This document shows, piece by piece, positions 11,535 to 21,439 of a stretch of 62,000 nt of DNA. The stretch lies in NCBI GenBank assembly GCA_009760855.2, contig WPIO01000050.1, positions 1,180,001-1,242,000 on the forward strand. Reading direction: 5' to 3'. Origin of the DNA: Cristatella mucedo (taxonomy: Eukaryota; Bryozoa; Phylactolaemata; Cristatellidae). The stretch's first letter is position 1. Each line of letters starts with the position of its first letter. The position numbers and the translations under genes were made by a program. The notes beneath the pieces were generated by a model. It was given only the letters and a program-made list of their open reading frames with translations. It ran no database searches and was not told where the DNA came from.

Positions 11535-12646
11535 CTAGCCGCTCACGGCGGCGCCCGGCTGCAGCGCGCCTGGCGCATAGCCTCTGGTCATGAGCGAGGA
11601 CCAGGCGCCGCAGAAGACCTTGACCCAAGCCCTCGAGCTGGCTGCGAAACGCAGGACGTGCGAGCGCGTGCTCGAGAACGGACAGCTCACGAGCGGCGCC
11701 GTTGGCTGGCCCGTCGCCGTCGGATCCCTTTCTGTGATTTTGTAGGCCAGGGAGAAGTCGGGAGTGAGGTAATTGAAGCGCTTTACCGGCGCATCTTTGC
11801 TGAACGAATAAATCACCGGCGTCGCTTTGGACGTATAAATGAACGGCACCGCCTTCCACAAGCTGGCCTGGTTGGCGATCGTTTGAAAGTAGGTGGTGTC
11901 GTTCGCCGAATTGGGAGTGAGGTCCCACTGCGCCATCACCCTGCCGGTAAAGTCGCGCACGACGCCGAGCGAGTGCATGCCCATGAGCGCCACGAACTGC
12001 TCGGCCGTCAAGCCGAGGTTGGCGGCGAACGCCAGCAGCTGGTCGATGGTCGAGCGGCGGTCCGGATACGGGACGATGGCGTCCGTGTACGGAGCCGTCT
12101 TGCAGTCGGCACGACCGAACAGGACCTGCACGCCGCACACCTTCGAGTTGTTCTCGTCGAACACGGCGATTTTCAGAGCCGCCACGGCCGAGGCCTGCCA
12201 CAGGTCGGCGTGCGTTAGAGTGCAGTCGGCGAACTGCGGCGCCTGCAGAAGCCGGTCGCGAAAGATCGACAGGGCGGCGATGGTGATGTTGAGCCCGTTG
12301 TTTGACGGGTTGTTGACGTTGATGCAGCCGTCGCAGCCGTAGCCGGCGCACGAGTGGAACGCCAGCCGCACGCTGCCGGCGATGAGATGGCGGTACGTTC
12401 GGCCGAACGCGTCTTTGCTGATTGTTCTCTGGAGCAGGATCGTAAGCTGCTGCAGCAGCACGTCGACGTGCTGCTGCGACAGGCGCCCGCTGCCCGTCGC
12501 ATCGCGGCAGCCGCGGGTCAGCGAACCGAAGCCCGCCGGCCCACCGGCCTGAGCGGCCGCCGGGCTGGCACAGAGCGTCAATGCCACAGCTAGCGCCGCT
12601 GCGGCAGCCGCGCGGCGGCGGCGGCGCTCAGTCGAGCAGCTGCCAT
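11535..12646 (-). pseudogene. Secreted plant-type haem peroxidase, copy 1, frameshifted in the signal peptide
   Basis: This is the paralogue of the intact gene at 42,815-43,927. The ATG equivalent to the working start (12,646) is followed by a GCC/GCG run with 2 bp more than copy 2, so the frame reaches TAG after 18 codons. The mature-protein frame stays open from there to 11,535, but I see no in-frame ATG before the haem pocket. The body keeps the distal RLAFH motif, GCDGCIN, the proximal GMHSLG and the later TPD. Amino-acid identity to copy 2 is about 90% by eye, with differences clustered at the FGRTYRHL stretch and in the C-terminal third. It is probably a pseudogene unless an upstream exon supplies a start. 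An indel error in a GC-rich run is the alternative. Confidence 0.75.
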
Positions 12647-12957
12647 TCGGATGATCGGTTGTGCAGGAAACTCGCACAAACTACGCGACAGGCAGTGCGC
12701 GTCGCGTCGCAATGCCGCTCAGCAGCGGTGTGTTGTGCTTATGTAGCCTGCTCAGGGCAAAAAAAGCGGCTGACGTCGGCAGCCGGCCCTCTGGCAGCTT
12801 GCCAGTTCGCTCGGCAGCGATCGACGACCGCCGAATGGGACTCAGCTCGCTTTCGGCGTCGTTCGCTCGCACCTGTTCGAGCGATCTCCCGACCTGCATG
12901 TCCGCGCTCCTCGCCCCGGGCCGCTCGAGCGGGCTGCGGCTGCGGCGGCGCTAGCAG

Positions 12958-13027
12958 AGCACATCGGCGCCCGGCACAGCCACGCATAGTCCGAGCGGAG
13001 CGTGCGGCGATCGATGAGGCGAGGCAG
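12958..13027. repeat. Single 70-bp minisatellite unit, copy 1
   Basis: This unit (begins agcacatcggcgcccggc) occurs once here, about 310 bp upstream of the peroxidase start. The homologous position in copy 2 has five tandem units. Confidence 0.85.
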
Positions 13028-13528
13028 AGCACTTTTTTTGCTAGCGGTTTTCGCGAGCGCTCACATTTGGAGTCAACGCGGCCGGCGGATCCGGAAAGCC
13101 TCGTAGGCACGCGATGCGACGTGCCGCGGCGAGAGACGTCGCGGCCGCGCAATGAGCAAAGCAAGACGGTGGCGAGCAGCGGATCAGAGGCAGCTACGCG
13201 AAGCCACGATCGCCTGCAGTCTGCTTCGCGATACCCGATCAGCTGTGTGCGATCGATCCGTGGATATCGCCCACCGGTGGGTACGGGGTCGCCCACGAGA
13301 GGCGATTGAAATAGACGGAGTGCGTACTGCGAGCGGCAGTTGAGCTTATATTTTGAATGAAATGTCCAGTCGGGGAGTTTTGTTGTATCCGTCGCCAGAC
13401 CTGCAAGGGTGCCGCAAATGATTAATGCTCCTTCGAAAGCGAGAGCATCGTTTTCATGAAGATTAAAGCTGGACTATCCGACTCTCAATTAGCGACGGTC
13501 TGCTGCTCGTGACCGGAGTCGCTGAGAA

Positions 13529-14279
13529 CCAAGTGCCTACTTATTGAGTCAGTCGCGTGACACTCTTCGATTCCTACGAATTGCAATGCAGCTGCGAAGG
13601 AGTAAGGCCGCCGTGATAGTATGAGGAGGCAAGCGATCGTACTTCACGACCGAGGTCACGTGGGTTCAAATCCTGAGCTCCGGACGATTCCCTTACTGGT
13701 AACCAGCCCTGCTGCGGTCGTCAGCCGTGGACTCAGCTTTATGCCGCAGATGGACCGAGACGTCCGAGACGCAGATGGACCGAGGGACGGAGGACGTTGG
13801 CGAAAAAGTCGGGGCAGGGTGGTTGAAACGCTCCATCCGCGACTGCTTTGTGCTCAGGGCAAATTGCCATCTCTAATTCGGGATATTCCGACGCTTGGAA
13901 AGCTGCCGCCTGGGATCTGCCACCTGAGAAAGCTCTGACTCGCAGATTGCCGCTAAGCCGCTCCTAAAGCCGAACGCCGAAGGCTCATCACCTGTCGACG
14001 AGCTTGTCTGTGGGGGGGATGGGAAAAACTTAACTCCTCCACTGTGACTCCAAAAATGCGATGCCCAGCAACGAGAAATAGATGTACGACCGTGAATTCA
14101 AGCCGACTTTGACCGTGGACTCTGACGAATTAGCAGTGCTTGCATACCCAGGTGCAGGCGATCGTTTGCCTCTGGCGGAGAAACGTCGCCAGGCGGCGCT
14201 CACTCCCTCGCCTTCGCTGCACCGTCTCAGCCCGACTGAAGCCGCCCCCCCCGCTCTCTCTCTCTAGAATCTTAGCGGC
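13529..14279 (+). mobile_element. Long tRNA-derived SINE, family S4 (left arm of the chimeric unit)
   Basis: A roughly 0.75-kb repeat begins ccaagtgcctacttattgag and carries a tRNA-like head with a B box (here ggttcaaatcc). A GC-rich body and a CT-rich end (gctctctctctct) follow. Other copies start at 17,702, 45,087, 49,156, 53,347 and 57,539. This copy lies outside the tandem unit, on its left side. Confidence 0.65.
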
Positions 14280-14403
14280 TTCATTTTAATTTAGCAGTGA
14301 AGAATATGATGAATAATTAATTACTATTATGCCTAACCTTAGCGAAGAGTTTTTTTAAAAGGATGCCTACCTTACAAATGAAAGCGATAGGATTAGATCT
14401 CGC

Positions 14404-14735
14404 TTGAAGAAAGTTACCTTAGCTTTATGCATATTTAAATTCTTAATCATCTTTATAGGTGTTCTTACCAGAATTATCAGTTCTTACCTCAACGAAGTCA
14501 ATGAAATTTGTCATGTTCCCATTGTTATAGCCGGCGTGGTTCTCTCATTGGTTCAGCTAATAGCGTTGCTTCACAAATTGAGAAAGGGAAACTCTCGAAA
14601 CGAATTGCCTACGACAAGTTAACAGAAAAGGTAATCAATGCGTCATCTGACGATGAGATTACTCAAGATGAGTTGCAGGAAATAACCGTTGATGGAATGA
14701 ACTCTGCGAAACTAACCATGGCTGAGAGTGCTTAG
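14404..14735 (+). pseudogene. Polinton small membrane protein, unit copy
   Basis: A hydrophobic segment (FLIIFIGVLTRIISSYL) and a second one (VPIVIAGVVLSLVQLIALL) are followed by a charged tail (SSDDEITQDELQEI) that reads in a different frame, so a frameshift lies near 14,560. The start is also damaged relative to the ATG frame at 19,912. Equivalent broken copies begin near 45,860, 50,047 and 54,242. I do not recognise the family. Confidence 0.5.
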
Positions 14736-15029
14736 CTCATCTCTTACAAAAAATCTCTTAGCGTTATGCACCGAGTATCTAATTTTACGACCTCGGAGAA
14801 GCATTATCCTAGCAACTGTATAGGCCGTCAACAAATTACTGGCACCTGTAGCCCTTCTTCTCTTTTCGCTTTCACACTCTCGATCTTCCAGCAAATGTCT
14901 AATGCTAGTGCGTAATTCTAAATGTTTACCACGTTCATCTTCTGGTTTTCCATTGAATTTTTATTTTTCATTGCGCCAACCGGTTTTTAACCAATCATTG
15001 CACTTTCGCTATCGCTGAATTAATTTATT

Positions 15030-15480
15030 AGTTTGGGCAAGTTTGTATCCCACTCTCTATTTCTTTCACCATTTCCTGCTTCCAACTCTTTTTCCTACAT
15101 GAATAATCTTACAGCAACACTTCCATTCATTCTTTCACCCATCGCAACATTCTTCTTGTTTGCAGCTCCTCTAATCATCACATTACGATTCACTATTTCT
15201 TTGAATTCTCCATTAAAATCTGATCCAGCGTCTACATTCATTACCCTCGGCCACTTAAGTTTCCATTTCGTGTAGATGATTTTTCTAGCTTTGCTCACAT
15301 TTCTAGGAATACTCGTCTTTAACGATCTAATGTCTTTAAATCTGCTCATCGCATATATTATTTACCATGCATACTGGTAAAAGATTTCACTGAACAGGTA
15401 GTAAATATCTGTTTGATGCTGATAGTTTAGTATGGTAAACTAAAAGCAACCAATAGTAACATTTCGTGGTCTACTCTCGA
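15030..15480 (-). pseudogene. Polinton (retroviral-type) integrase fragment, unit copy
   Basis: The minus strand encodes the second half of an rve/DDE integrase catalytic core: WPRVMNVDAGSDFNGEFKE carries the second acidic residue, and the region aligned with the final glutamate follows (NKKNVAMGERMNG). The upstream part, with the first aspartate, is out of frame and interrupted. An 84-codon ATG frame (15,095-15,349) survives. Copies lie near 46,485-46,935, 50,673-51,125 and 54,868-55,320. The fuller but still broken homologue is at 20,550-21,110. Confidence 0.7.
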
Positions 15481-15701
15481 ATACTTGAAAGGAGACTGCA
15501 TTATTATCATATTCTCCATCTCTTTTTCTTTCGTGTATTGCTTAGAAAGAAATTACTTCTTTTTGATAGATGGCTCCGATTTTGAAAAATTCATTGAAGG
15601 TAGAGTTAAAATATTCTGACATTTAAGCAATATTTAACGCTAAAATTTCACAATTATTTTGCATCCGCTGTCAACATCCAATAATAAGACGTAACAAGTT
15701 T

Positions 15702-15990
15702 ATGTGTTCTTACTGCGATAAGAATGAGAACGAAACTGACTTTGCTAGCCATGGAAAAGTGTGTATGAAGTGTAGTGGATTGATTTGTAAGACTTATGCA
15801 AAAAGGTCTTAGGTATTTATAAAGATAAAAAAGAACGTGAAAGCATGCATTCATTGGTTGGTGGGTGTACTCATTTCAAATCTGGAATAGTATTCTAAAC
15901 TAACTGCGAATGCACTTCAGTCATTAAAAACACATGTTCAAATATATTGCACAAGGTAGTTAACGCGATGGTCATGATCTTCATTATTAG
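15702..15990 (+). pseudogene. CxxC zinc-ribbon protein, truncated copy
   Basis: The ATG frame begins MCSYCDKNENETDF but meets TAG at 15,810-15,812, after 36 codons. The three units in copy 2 keep a 96-codon frame at the same place. A second in-frame stop lies further on (tggaatagtattc against tggaaaagtattc). Confidence 0.7.
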
Positions 15991-16179
15991 ATGAAGATAC
16001 AATACGGTATGCCATACGCGATAAACTGCAACACTAGTAGATATACAAGGGGCAACACAAAGCTCTGGGAACTGTCATTTTTTATTATTTCGCCTATTCT
16101 ATTCATGTAACTATGTAAGAGATAAGAAGACTGATGTTTGCATTTCCAATACCACTAGTTCCGACTCTAGAATTTAGAA

Positions 16180-16607
16180 AATTGGAAGCATCGTAAGGCA
16201 GACAGACTTTTTTGGATGCGTCTTACGTCAAAGTACTGTGCGCAATGCAAGTTGCCCGGCCCAGTTTCCGAGTCCACCGGAAGTCGGAGCACAGCACGGC
16301 TTATCTTGGCAGCCCACATTTCACTGTCGCCTTCGCATGCTCGCTTCTTGGAATGGTGAGGATGGAAAGTCACGGATGTCGGTATGCAGTACCAGATGCC
16401 GCCAGCGTGTTTGCACCGCTGAGTTCCAGCGAACGGTGAATGGGTCGCGCAGGCAGCGAGCGGCAGCGAGGCTGGGAGGTTGCAGCAGCCAACCTGCAAC
16501 GGTCGTCAGCTCCGGCTGACGGTACTGCGAGCGACACAGCGAACGACGCAGAGAGTGGCACAGCGAGCGACCGCTCTCGACAAGTTCTAGCAAACGTGAC
16601 TTGATAT
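16180..16607. other. GC-rich insertion with two strong hairpins
   Basis: The block is absent from the homologous Polinton relic near 22,110. It is flanked by ctctag/ttctag words that could be a short target duplication. Two adjacent perfect inverted repeats lie inside: gttgcag/ctgcaac at 16,479-16,500, and cgtcagc-tccg-gctgacg at 16,504-16,521, whose loop closed by C and G would be a UNCG-type tetraloop in RNA. Copies are near 47,633-48,060, 51,825-52,252 and 56,017-56,444. Overlapping open frames here have no recognisable protein. Confidence 0.6.
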
Positions 16608-16629
16608 GTCCACCCTCTATTAGCATCTA

Positions 16630-17165
16630 TGATTCTGATGTCTCCAACTACATTTAAAAAACAATCATTATAGTAGGTTTATCAATGTTCATGCAAGTGT
16701 TGCTGGTGAAGAAAAGTAGTTCACATTGCAGCGTAGTTCCATGTAGTGATAGCACTACTACTTCGCTAACTCTTCTACCATCGGCTGCGTCAGCATAGGA
16801 TTTTGTAACAGCATAGGTTGACTTGGTGGAATTCATCCCATTGTTTATCTTATTATTACCCATTTGTAGGTAATAAGCTAGAGTAACAGAGTTACACCTC
16901 GTTTTATAGCTCCGTCCGTAACGAAAAAGGTATAACCTAAAGTGGACAGGATTAGTAGAAGTCGCCTACCAACAAGTAGATGTTGTAGCGAATCCTTTCA
17001 TATTAAAAGCTCCAGTCATCGTATCGCTAGCCTTATTAATCTTGGAATCCAGATAACTATTAACAACCAAATCGTTAGAATTAACAGCAGCGCCAACGTT
17101 GGCTAACCTTTTACCTAAACTATAATTCGTAGATGCCTTAGTTGTAGCGGATAATATTGAAGATT
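16630..17165 (-). pseudogene. Viral fibre-like protein fragment, unit copy
   Basis: The minus strand reads LVVNSYLDSKINKASDTMTG and later MGNNKINNGMNSTKSTYAVT, the two halves of a shaft-type motif seen in phage tail fibres and other dsDNA-virus attachment proteins (LV.KSYVDSK..K..G.MTG.....NN.I.....P....A.TKSY.D). A frame break separates them. Related copies lie at 48,083-48,618, 52,275-52,810 and 56,467-57,002, and a longer version at 22,195-22,930. Confidence 0.5.
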
Positions 17166-17169
17166 AAAA

Positions 17170-17560
17170 TTTTACTGAAAATGCATTCCTTTCGATTCGT
17201 GCTCTCAGCTGCTTAGCGACAATTTTTTCAAGAGTTTTTCTCCTCAAAAGTAAAAAGTGACGCTGGCAATATTTTTCAAGGACCTCTGCATTTAATCCAA
17301 GTTTTTCAAGTGTCGGTCTAACCACGGCAAATTTAACGGACTTGAGTAAACGTCCATTTTTTCCAGAGAACCATTAAAAATCTCGGTGATGGCTTGGGTT
17401 AGTTTCCCTGCTACTGAAGACTAAAGAGTTAAAGGTATAGAATATTTAGGTGACGAGCTCATTGGACTAGAACCTAATAAAAGTATCGCAGTGAAAACAG
17501 AAATCTTGGAAAATTCCCTAAGGATGGTCGCTGGAAAGTAAGAACCTCCCTGACTTGGCA
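17170..17560 (-). mobile_element. LINE RT fragment fused to the Polinton piece
   Basis: The minus strand encodes a CR1/L2-like RT segment (KTLEKIVAKQLIARIERNTF, then KFQSS) matching the LINE at 61,200-61,740. Its inner edge abuts the fibre-like segment directly. Copies lie near 48,622-49,013, 52,814-53,205 and 57,006-57,397. Confidence 0.7.
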
Positions 17561-17701
17561 TTAAGAATCTCCTTGCATGCTTGGTTCTCCCTATTAACGC
17601 TTAACGGCCATCGAATCTAATTCTGCAGCGCCTCCCAGCGCTAGAGAGCGGCCTCGGGCAACTCCAAGCGTGGCGTGGACCTTGTGCACCCTGGTGGATC
17701 T

Positions 17702-18440
17702 CCAAGTGCCTACTTATTGAGTCAGTCACGTGACACTCTCACGATTCCCTACGAATTGCAATGCAGCTACGAAGGAGTAAGGCCGCCGTGATAGTCCAGG
17801 AGGCAAGGCGATCGCACATCACGACCGAGGTCACATGGGTTCGAATCCTGCTCCGGACGACCCCTTTATTGGCAACAAAGCCCGGCTGCGGTCGTCAGCC
17901 GTGGACTCAGCTTTATGCCGCAGATGGACCGAGACGTCCGAGACGCAGATGGACCGAGGGACGGAGGACGTTGGCGAAAAAGTCAGGGCAGGGTTGAGAC
18001 GCTCCATCCGCGACTGCTTTGTGCTCAGGGCAAGCCAGCAGCGGCGAAATTGCCATCTGAAATTCGGTATATTCCGACGTTTGGAAAGCACCGCCTGGGA
18101 TCTGCCACCTGAGAAAGCTCTGACTCACAGATTGCCGCTAAGCCGCTCCTAAAGCCGAACGCCGAAGGCTTGTCGCGCATCGATGAGCTTGTCTGTGGGG
18201 GGCGGGGTTGGGAAAAACTCAACTCCTCCGCAGTGACTCTAAAAATACGATGCCCAGCAACGAGAAATAGATGTACGACCGCGAATTCAAGCCGACTGTT
18301 AACGTGGACTCTGACGAATTAGCAGTGCTTGCATACCCAGGTGCAGGCGATCGTTTGCCTCTGGCGGAGAAACGTCGCCAGGCGGCGCGAGCTCCCTCGG
18401 CTTCGCCGCACCGTCTCCGCCCGACTGGACCACCCTCTCT
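17702..18440 (+). mobile_element. Long tRNA-derived SINE, family S4 (right arm)
   Basis: A near-perfect Pol III B box (ggttcgaatcc, 17,838-17,848) follows an A-box-like stretch, then the same body as the copy at 13,529. It lies 4,173 bp from that copy, in the same orientation, so the two could pair and exchange unequally. Confidence 0.7.
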
Positions 18441-18549
18441 CTGAATCTTGGCGGCTTTTGCCCGGAAGCGCGGTCTCGGGCGGTATGAGCGGCCGTCAGC
18501 AGGCTGGCCCGGGGCTGAATGGGGCGGCGGCCCGGCTTCCTGCGGGTGT

Positions 18550-18690
18550 CAGTCCCCTCCTTTCCTCCAGGGGTAAAGGTATCTCGCACTTCAGGATCCA
18601 GGTCGCGAGTTCGACTCTTCGAGCGGGCAATCGTTCACACTAAGCGAAAGTTGGATGATAGCTGCTGAATGTCTTTTTAATATATGCGAA
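18550..18690 (+). mobile_element. tRNA-derived SINE, family S3
   Basis: The head contains ggtaaaggtatctcgcactt and the B-box-like ggtcgcgagttcgactct, followed by a short body. The copy-2 equivalent is near 58,040-58,180. Confidence 0.6.
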
Positions 18691-18774
18691 CGAGGCCACT
18701 AAATCGTAGTGATTTTGCATATATGTTCTCACACAACAGACGGCAGAGACCCAGATCGGCCCCTCCCACGCCTA

Positions 18775-19027
18775 ATCACAGCTACTTTGGACAGCAATTA
18801 GTGGGTCCCTGTGATTCTTCCTTGAAGTGCTTCTCTGTGCTGACACTGTGCATGCTGCCACTAACCACATTTGCATGCTGACACTGTGCATGTCACTCCT
18901 AACCATGTTACTCATTTTGTTTCTTTATCAAGCATGATTTTACTCACCATTCAATCGCATTTCCCTTTGCAGCAAATGTAAAGCACCTAGAGAGGGATTC
19001 AGTTCTCTGAGGGGGCTTTATCAAGTG

Positions 19028-19062
<35 letters not shown>
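18775..19062 (+). mobile_element. LINE family 1, 3' UTR only
   Basis: The sequence matches the 3' UTR near 38,200-38,450 and ends in (ATT)n at about 19,027-19,062, the expected 3' tail. No coding part is present, so it is an extreme 5' truncation. The copy-2 equivalent ends near 58,556. Confidence 0.75.
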
Positions 19063-19155
19063 GCAGTGCACCAACCGCCATAATTCACAGCAGACATGTT
19101 TCATGAAGCTGCTATACCAATTGAATTATCAAACTGCACTGAGGAAATGTGAACC

Positions 19156-19163
19156 TATATAAA
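19156..19163 (+). promoter_or_regulatory. TATA box, left Polinton promoter
   Basis: TATATAAA lies about 30 bp before a pyrimidine-rich ctcacgcaatc that could serve as initiator, and 350 bp before the first ATG frame (19,510). It is conserved at 58,650-58,657 in copy 2. The role is inferred. Confidence 0.45.
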
Positions 19164-19509
19164 CTCACGCCGCTGCTCACGGGTATTCTCACGCAATCAA
19201 ACTGCAGAGGTCACGGCCACTACCTCAATCAGCTGCTGCAAGTCCACCGCTATCCGACACTAAACGGCTGCATTTAACCCAAGTTTGCTCGCACGTTCTT
19301 GGAACCGTACTTATTAACTATTAACTATTCGTTGAACTTAAGCATTAAGGGTATTTGTATAATCAGCAATGTGATCGCACGTGGGATATCTGTGGCTGTG
19401 GCTGCATGCACAATCTATAGTATGATGAAATTGGTAAACTTAACGATGAAAAAAAAGATACTAATACATCTTTATCCTTTTTAGCTAATACATCTTTTTA
19501 ACATGGAAA

Positions 19510-19686
19510 ATGGATGGCGATGTAATTATTCAAAATGTAACCAATCGTGCAAAGAGAAATTTTGGCTACTCGAGACGTACTCGAGGTTACGTCTTACCTT
19601 GCATTACGGTAAAAGATTACCTAGAAAACATTCTCAATATTATGAAATACCAATATACCATCTCCACACTCCCGCCGCGATGCTAA
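19510..19686 (+). CDS. Small basic Polinton protein (58 aa)
   Basis: An ATG frame of 58 codons has an Arg/Lys-rich middle (RAKRNFGYSRRTRG) followed by hydrophobic residues. Short basic proteins with a hydrophobic end are typical of virion core or membrane-acting proteins in adenovirus-like elements, but I cannot assign a family. The same frame is open in copy 2 (59,003-59,179). It sits between the TATA box and the membrane-protein frame on the same strand. Confidence 0.45.
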   Translation: MDGDVIIQNVTNRAKRNFGYSRRTRGYVLPCITVKDYLENILNIMKYQYTISTLPPRC

Positions 19687-19911
19687 TTACATTCATACAG
19701 TTGATCAATACTTGTCTCCATTACCAGACTTAGTTTCCATCAAGTGTTATATTTCATTCTTGACAGAATGAAAACCACTTCTTAGTTACACTCTCGAAGT
19801 TTCTTCCATTACCTCAGATTTCTTCGTCGATTCATTTTAATTTAGCAGTGAATAATATGATGAATAAGAAATTAATAATATGCCTAACCTGAGAGAGGAG
19901 TTTGTTAAAAG

Positions 19912-20175
19912 ATGGGTGCCTACATTGCAAATGAAAGCGATTGGATTAGATCTTGTTTGAAGAAAGTTATCTTAGCTTTATGCATGTTTCAATTCTTAAT
20001 CATCTTTACTAGTGTTCTTACCGCAACTATTAGTTCATACCTCCACGAAATCAAGGAAATTGTTCATGTTCCCATAGTTCTTGCCGGTGTGGTTCTCTCA
20101 TTGGTTCAGCGAATAGCGTCGCTTCAAAAATTGAGAAAAGAAAACTGTCGAAACGAATTGCCATCGATAAGTTAA
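19912..20175 (+). CDS. Polinton small membrane protein (87 aa)
   Basis: The ATG frame encodes a short polar N-terminus, a long hydrophobic segment at about residues 18-45 and a second (VPIVLAGVVLSLVQRI) at about 52-67, then a basic tail, so two membrane passes are likely. The identical frame is present at 59,405-59,668. A diverged copy opens each chimeric unit, where the start is damaged. A downstream frame (from about 20,200) with DELQEVIIDGMNS looks like the original C-terminus cut off by a frameshift, so this 87-aa form may be a truncated version. Family unknown. Confidence 0.45.
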   Translation: MGAYIANESDWIRSCLKKVILALCMFQFLIIFTSVLTATISSYLHEIKEIVHVPIVLAGVVLSLVQRIASLQKLRKENCRNELPSIS

Positions 20176-20549
20176 CAGGAAAGGTAATCAATGTGTCATC
20201 CGGACAGTCAGATTACTCCAGATGAGTTGCAGGAAGTAATCATTGATGGAATGAACTCTACGAGACTAACTGCGATTGAGAGCATTAGGCTCTTCTCTTA
20301 CAAAACATCTCTTAACGTTTTTCACCAGATATCTAATTGTATGACGTCGCAGAAAAAGTACCCTTACAATTTTATACACCATCAAAGATTAATTGACGCC
20401 AGTATCTCTTATCCTCTTTTTGCTTTCACCCCTTTTTATCTTCCAGCTAATGTCAAATGCAAGTTCCTAATTCTAAACGTGTGTCACCTGCGTATTCAGG
20501 CTTCACCTCAAACCTTTTTATCACGTCCACCGAATTTTTAACCATCATT

Positions 20550-21110
20550 TCAGTTTCGCAGTAATTCAAGTAATCGTTCAAATAAATTGATTACCCCGGG
20601 CAAGTTCTCAACCCACTCTCTATTTCTTTCTCCATTTCCCGCTTCCAGCTCTTTTTCATACTCACGCTCGAGTAAACTCTCAGCAAAAGCTCCATTCATC
20701 ATTTCACCCATCGCGAAATTCTTCTTACTTAATGCTCTTCTAATCATCACATTACGCTTCGCCGTTTCTTTTTGAATTCTCCTTTAAACTCCGATCCAGG
20801 ATCTGCGGTAATTATCCTCGGCCACTTGAGTTTACCTTTCTAGTAGATGCTTCTTATAGCTTTACTCACATCTCTAGAAATCTTTGTCTATAATGGTCTC
20901 GCATCTTTATACCTGCTCCTCATATCTATAGCGCCCAATGCATTCTGGTACACTTTAACGTTGGACAGGTAGAGATTATCCGTATGATGCTGACAGTTTG
21001 GTATGGTAACAGAAAAGCAACCGATAGGAATATTTCTCGGTCCACTCTTAAATACTTGACTGATGATGATAGCTTTTCCCGTCATATTCTCCATCTCTCT
21101 TTCTTTCATT
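20550..21110 (-). pseudogene. Polinton integrase (rve/DDE) relic
   Basis: Reading down the minus strand, the segments HHTDNLYL (first catalytic Asp), DMRSRYKDARPL, WPRIITADPGSEFKGEF (second Asp) and AMGEMMNGAF (final Glu position) occur in the order and rough spacing of a retroviral-type integrase core. Typical Polinton C-terminal wording (REWVENLP) follows. At least two stops or frameshifts separate them, so no integrase can be made. The enzyme would have joined element ends to host DNA. It lies opposite to and downstream of the left small-protein genes. Confidence 0.75.
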
Positions 21111-21259
21111 TAATGTTTAAAAAAAATCTTTTTTTAATATAGGGCTTGCATTTGAAATTCATGTAAAGTAGCGTTAAAATCTCTTGACATTTAAAAAATA
21201 TGTAAAGCTGAATTCATAGTAGTTTTCATTCGCTGCTAACCTCTAATCAGAAGACGTTA

Positions 21260-21430
21260 CAAGTGTGTGTGTTCTTACTGCGAAAAGGATGAGAATGAAA
21301 CAGACTTTGATAGCAATGGCGAAGCGTGCATGCAGTGTTACGGATCGATTTGAAAGACTTTTTCTAAAAAGTCTCAGGTATTTTTAAAGATAAAAGATAA
21401 TGTGAAAGCATACACTCATTGGTTGATGGA
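21260..21430 (+). pseudogene. CxxC zinc-ribbon protein, relic copy
   Basis: Plus-strand sequence parallels the intact frames at 47,157-47,447, with CSYCEKDENETDFDSNGEAC and a second CxxC. It has a changed codon at the start and a stop after the second knuckle. A LINE end is inserted just downstream. Confidence 0.55.
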
Positions 21431-21439
21431 TGTACTTTG

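Larger units (their letters stand above)
11220..13350. other. GC-rich island around peroxidase copy 1
   Basis: Base composition rises sharply from AT-rich flanks to strongly GC-rich sequence covering the peroxidase, its upstream region and one 70-bp minisatellite unit. Long open frames on the opposite strand (about 11,466-12,218 and 12,581-13,309) and in other frames follow from the low stop density and have no recognisable protein. Confidence 0.6.
14280..18440 (+). repeat. Chimeric unit, single copy in duplication copy 1
   Basis: The unit joins, left to right, a Polinton piece (14,280-17,165, homologous to 19,830-22,690), a minus-strand LINE piece (17,170-17,560), about 140 bp of unassigned sequence and a long S4 SINE (17,702-18,440). 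The same chimera is tandemly repeated three times at 45,738-58,035. The Polinton piece carries a GC-rich insertion of about 430 bp not found in the longer relic. Confidence 0.85.
7396..20246 (+). repeat. Segmental duplication, copy 1
   Basis: This 12.85-kb block matches 38,679-59,740 in direct orientation at a constant offset of 31,279-31,280 up to about 12.9 kb. Identity by eye is about 97-98% in the non-coding parts. Differences in length are explained by four extra 70-bp minisatellite units and two extra 4.19-kb units in copy 2, set against deletions of about 105 bp and 340 bp there. The left edge falls inside a LINE. The right edge falls inside the Polinton relic, which continues in copy 1 only, suggesting copy 1 is the parent. 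Confidence 0.9.

Noticed and set aside
11466-12218. Long open frames antisense to, or out of frame with, the peroxidase (up to about 285 codons)
   Set aside because: They arise from GC-rich sequence with few stops, mirror the peroxidase codons, and show Arg/Ala/Gly-rich composition with no domain.
12647-12677. Upstream extension of peroxidase copy 1 to 12,677
   Set aside because: The first codon is GTG, and the added residues are the out-of-frame reading of the copy-2 leader; not a credible eukaryotic start.
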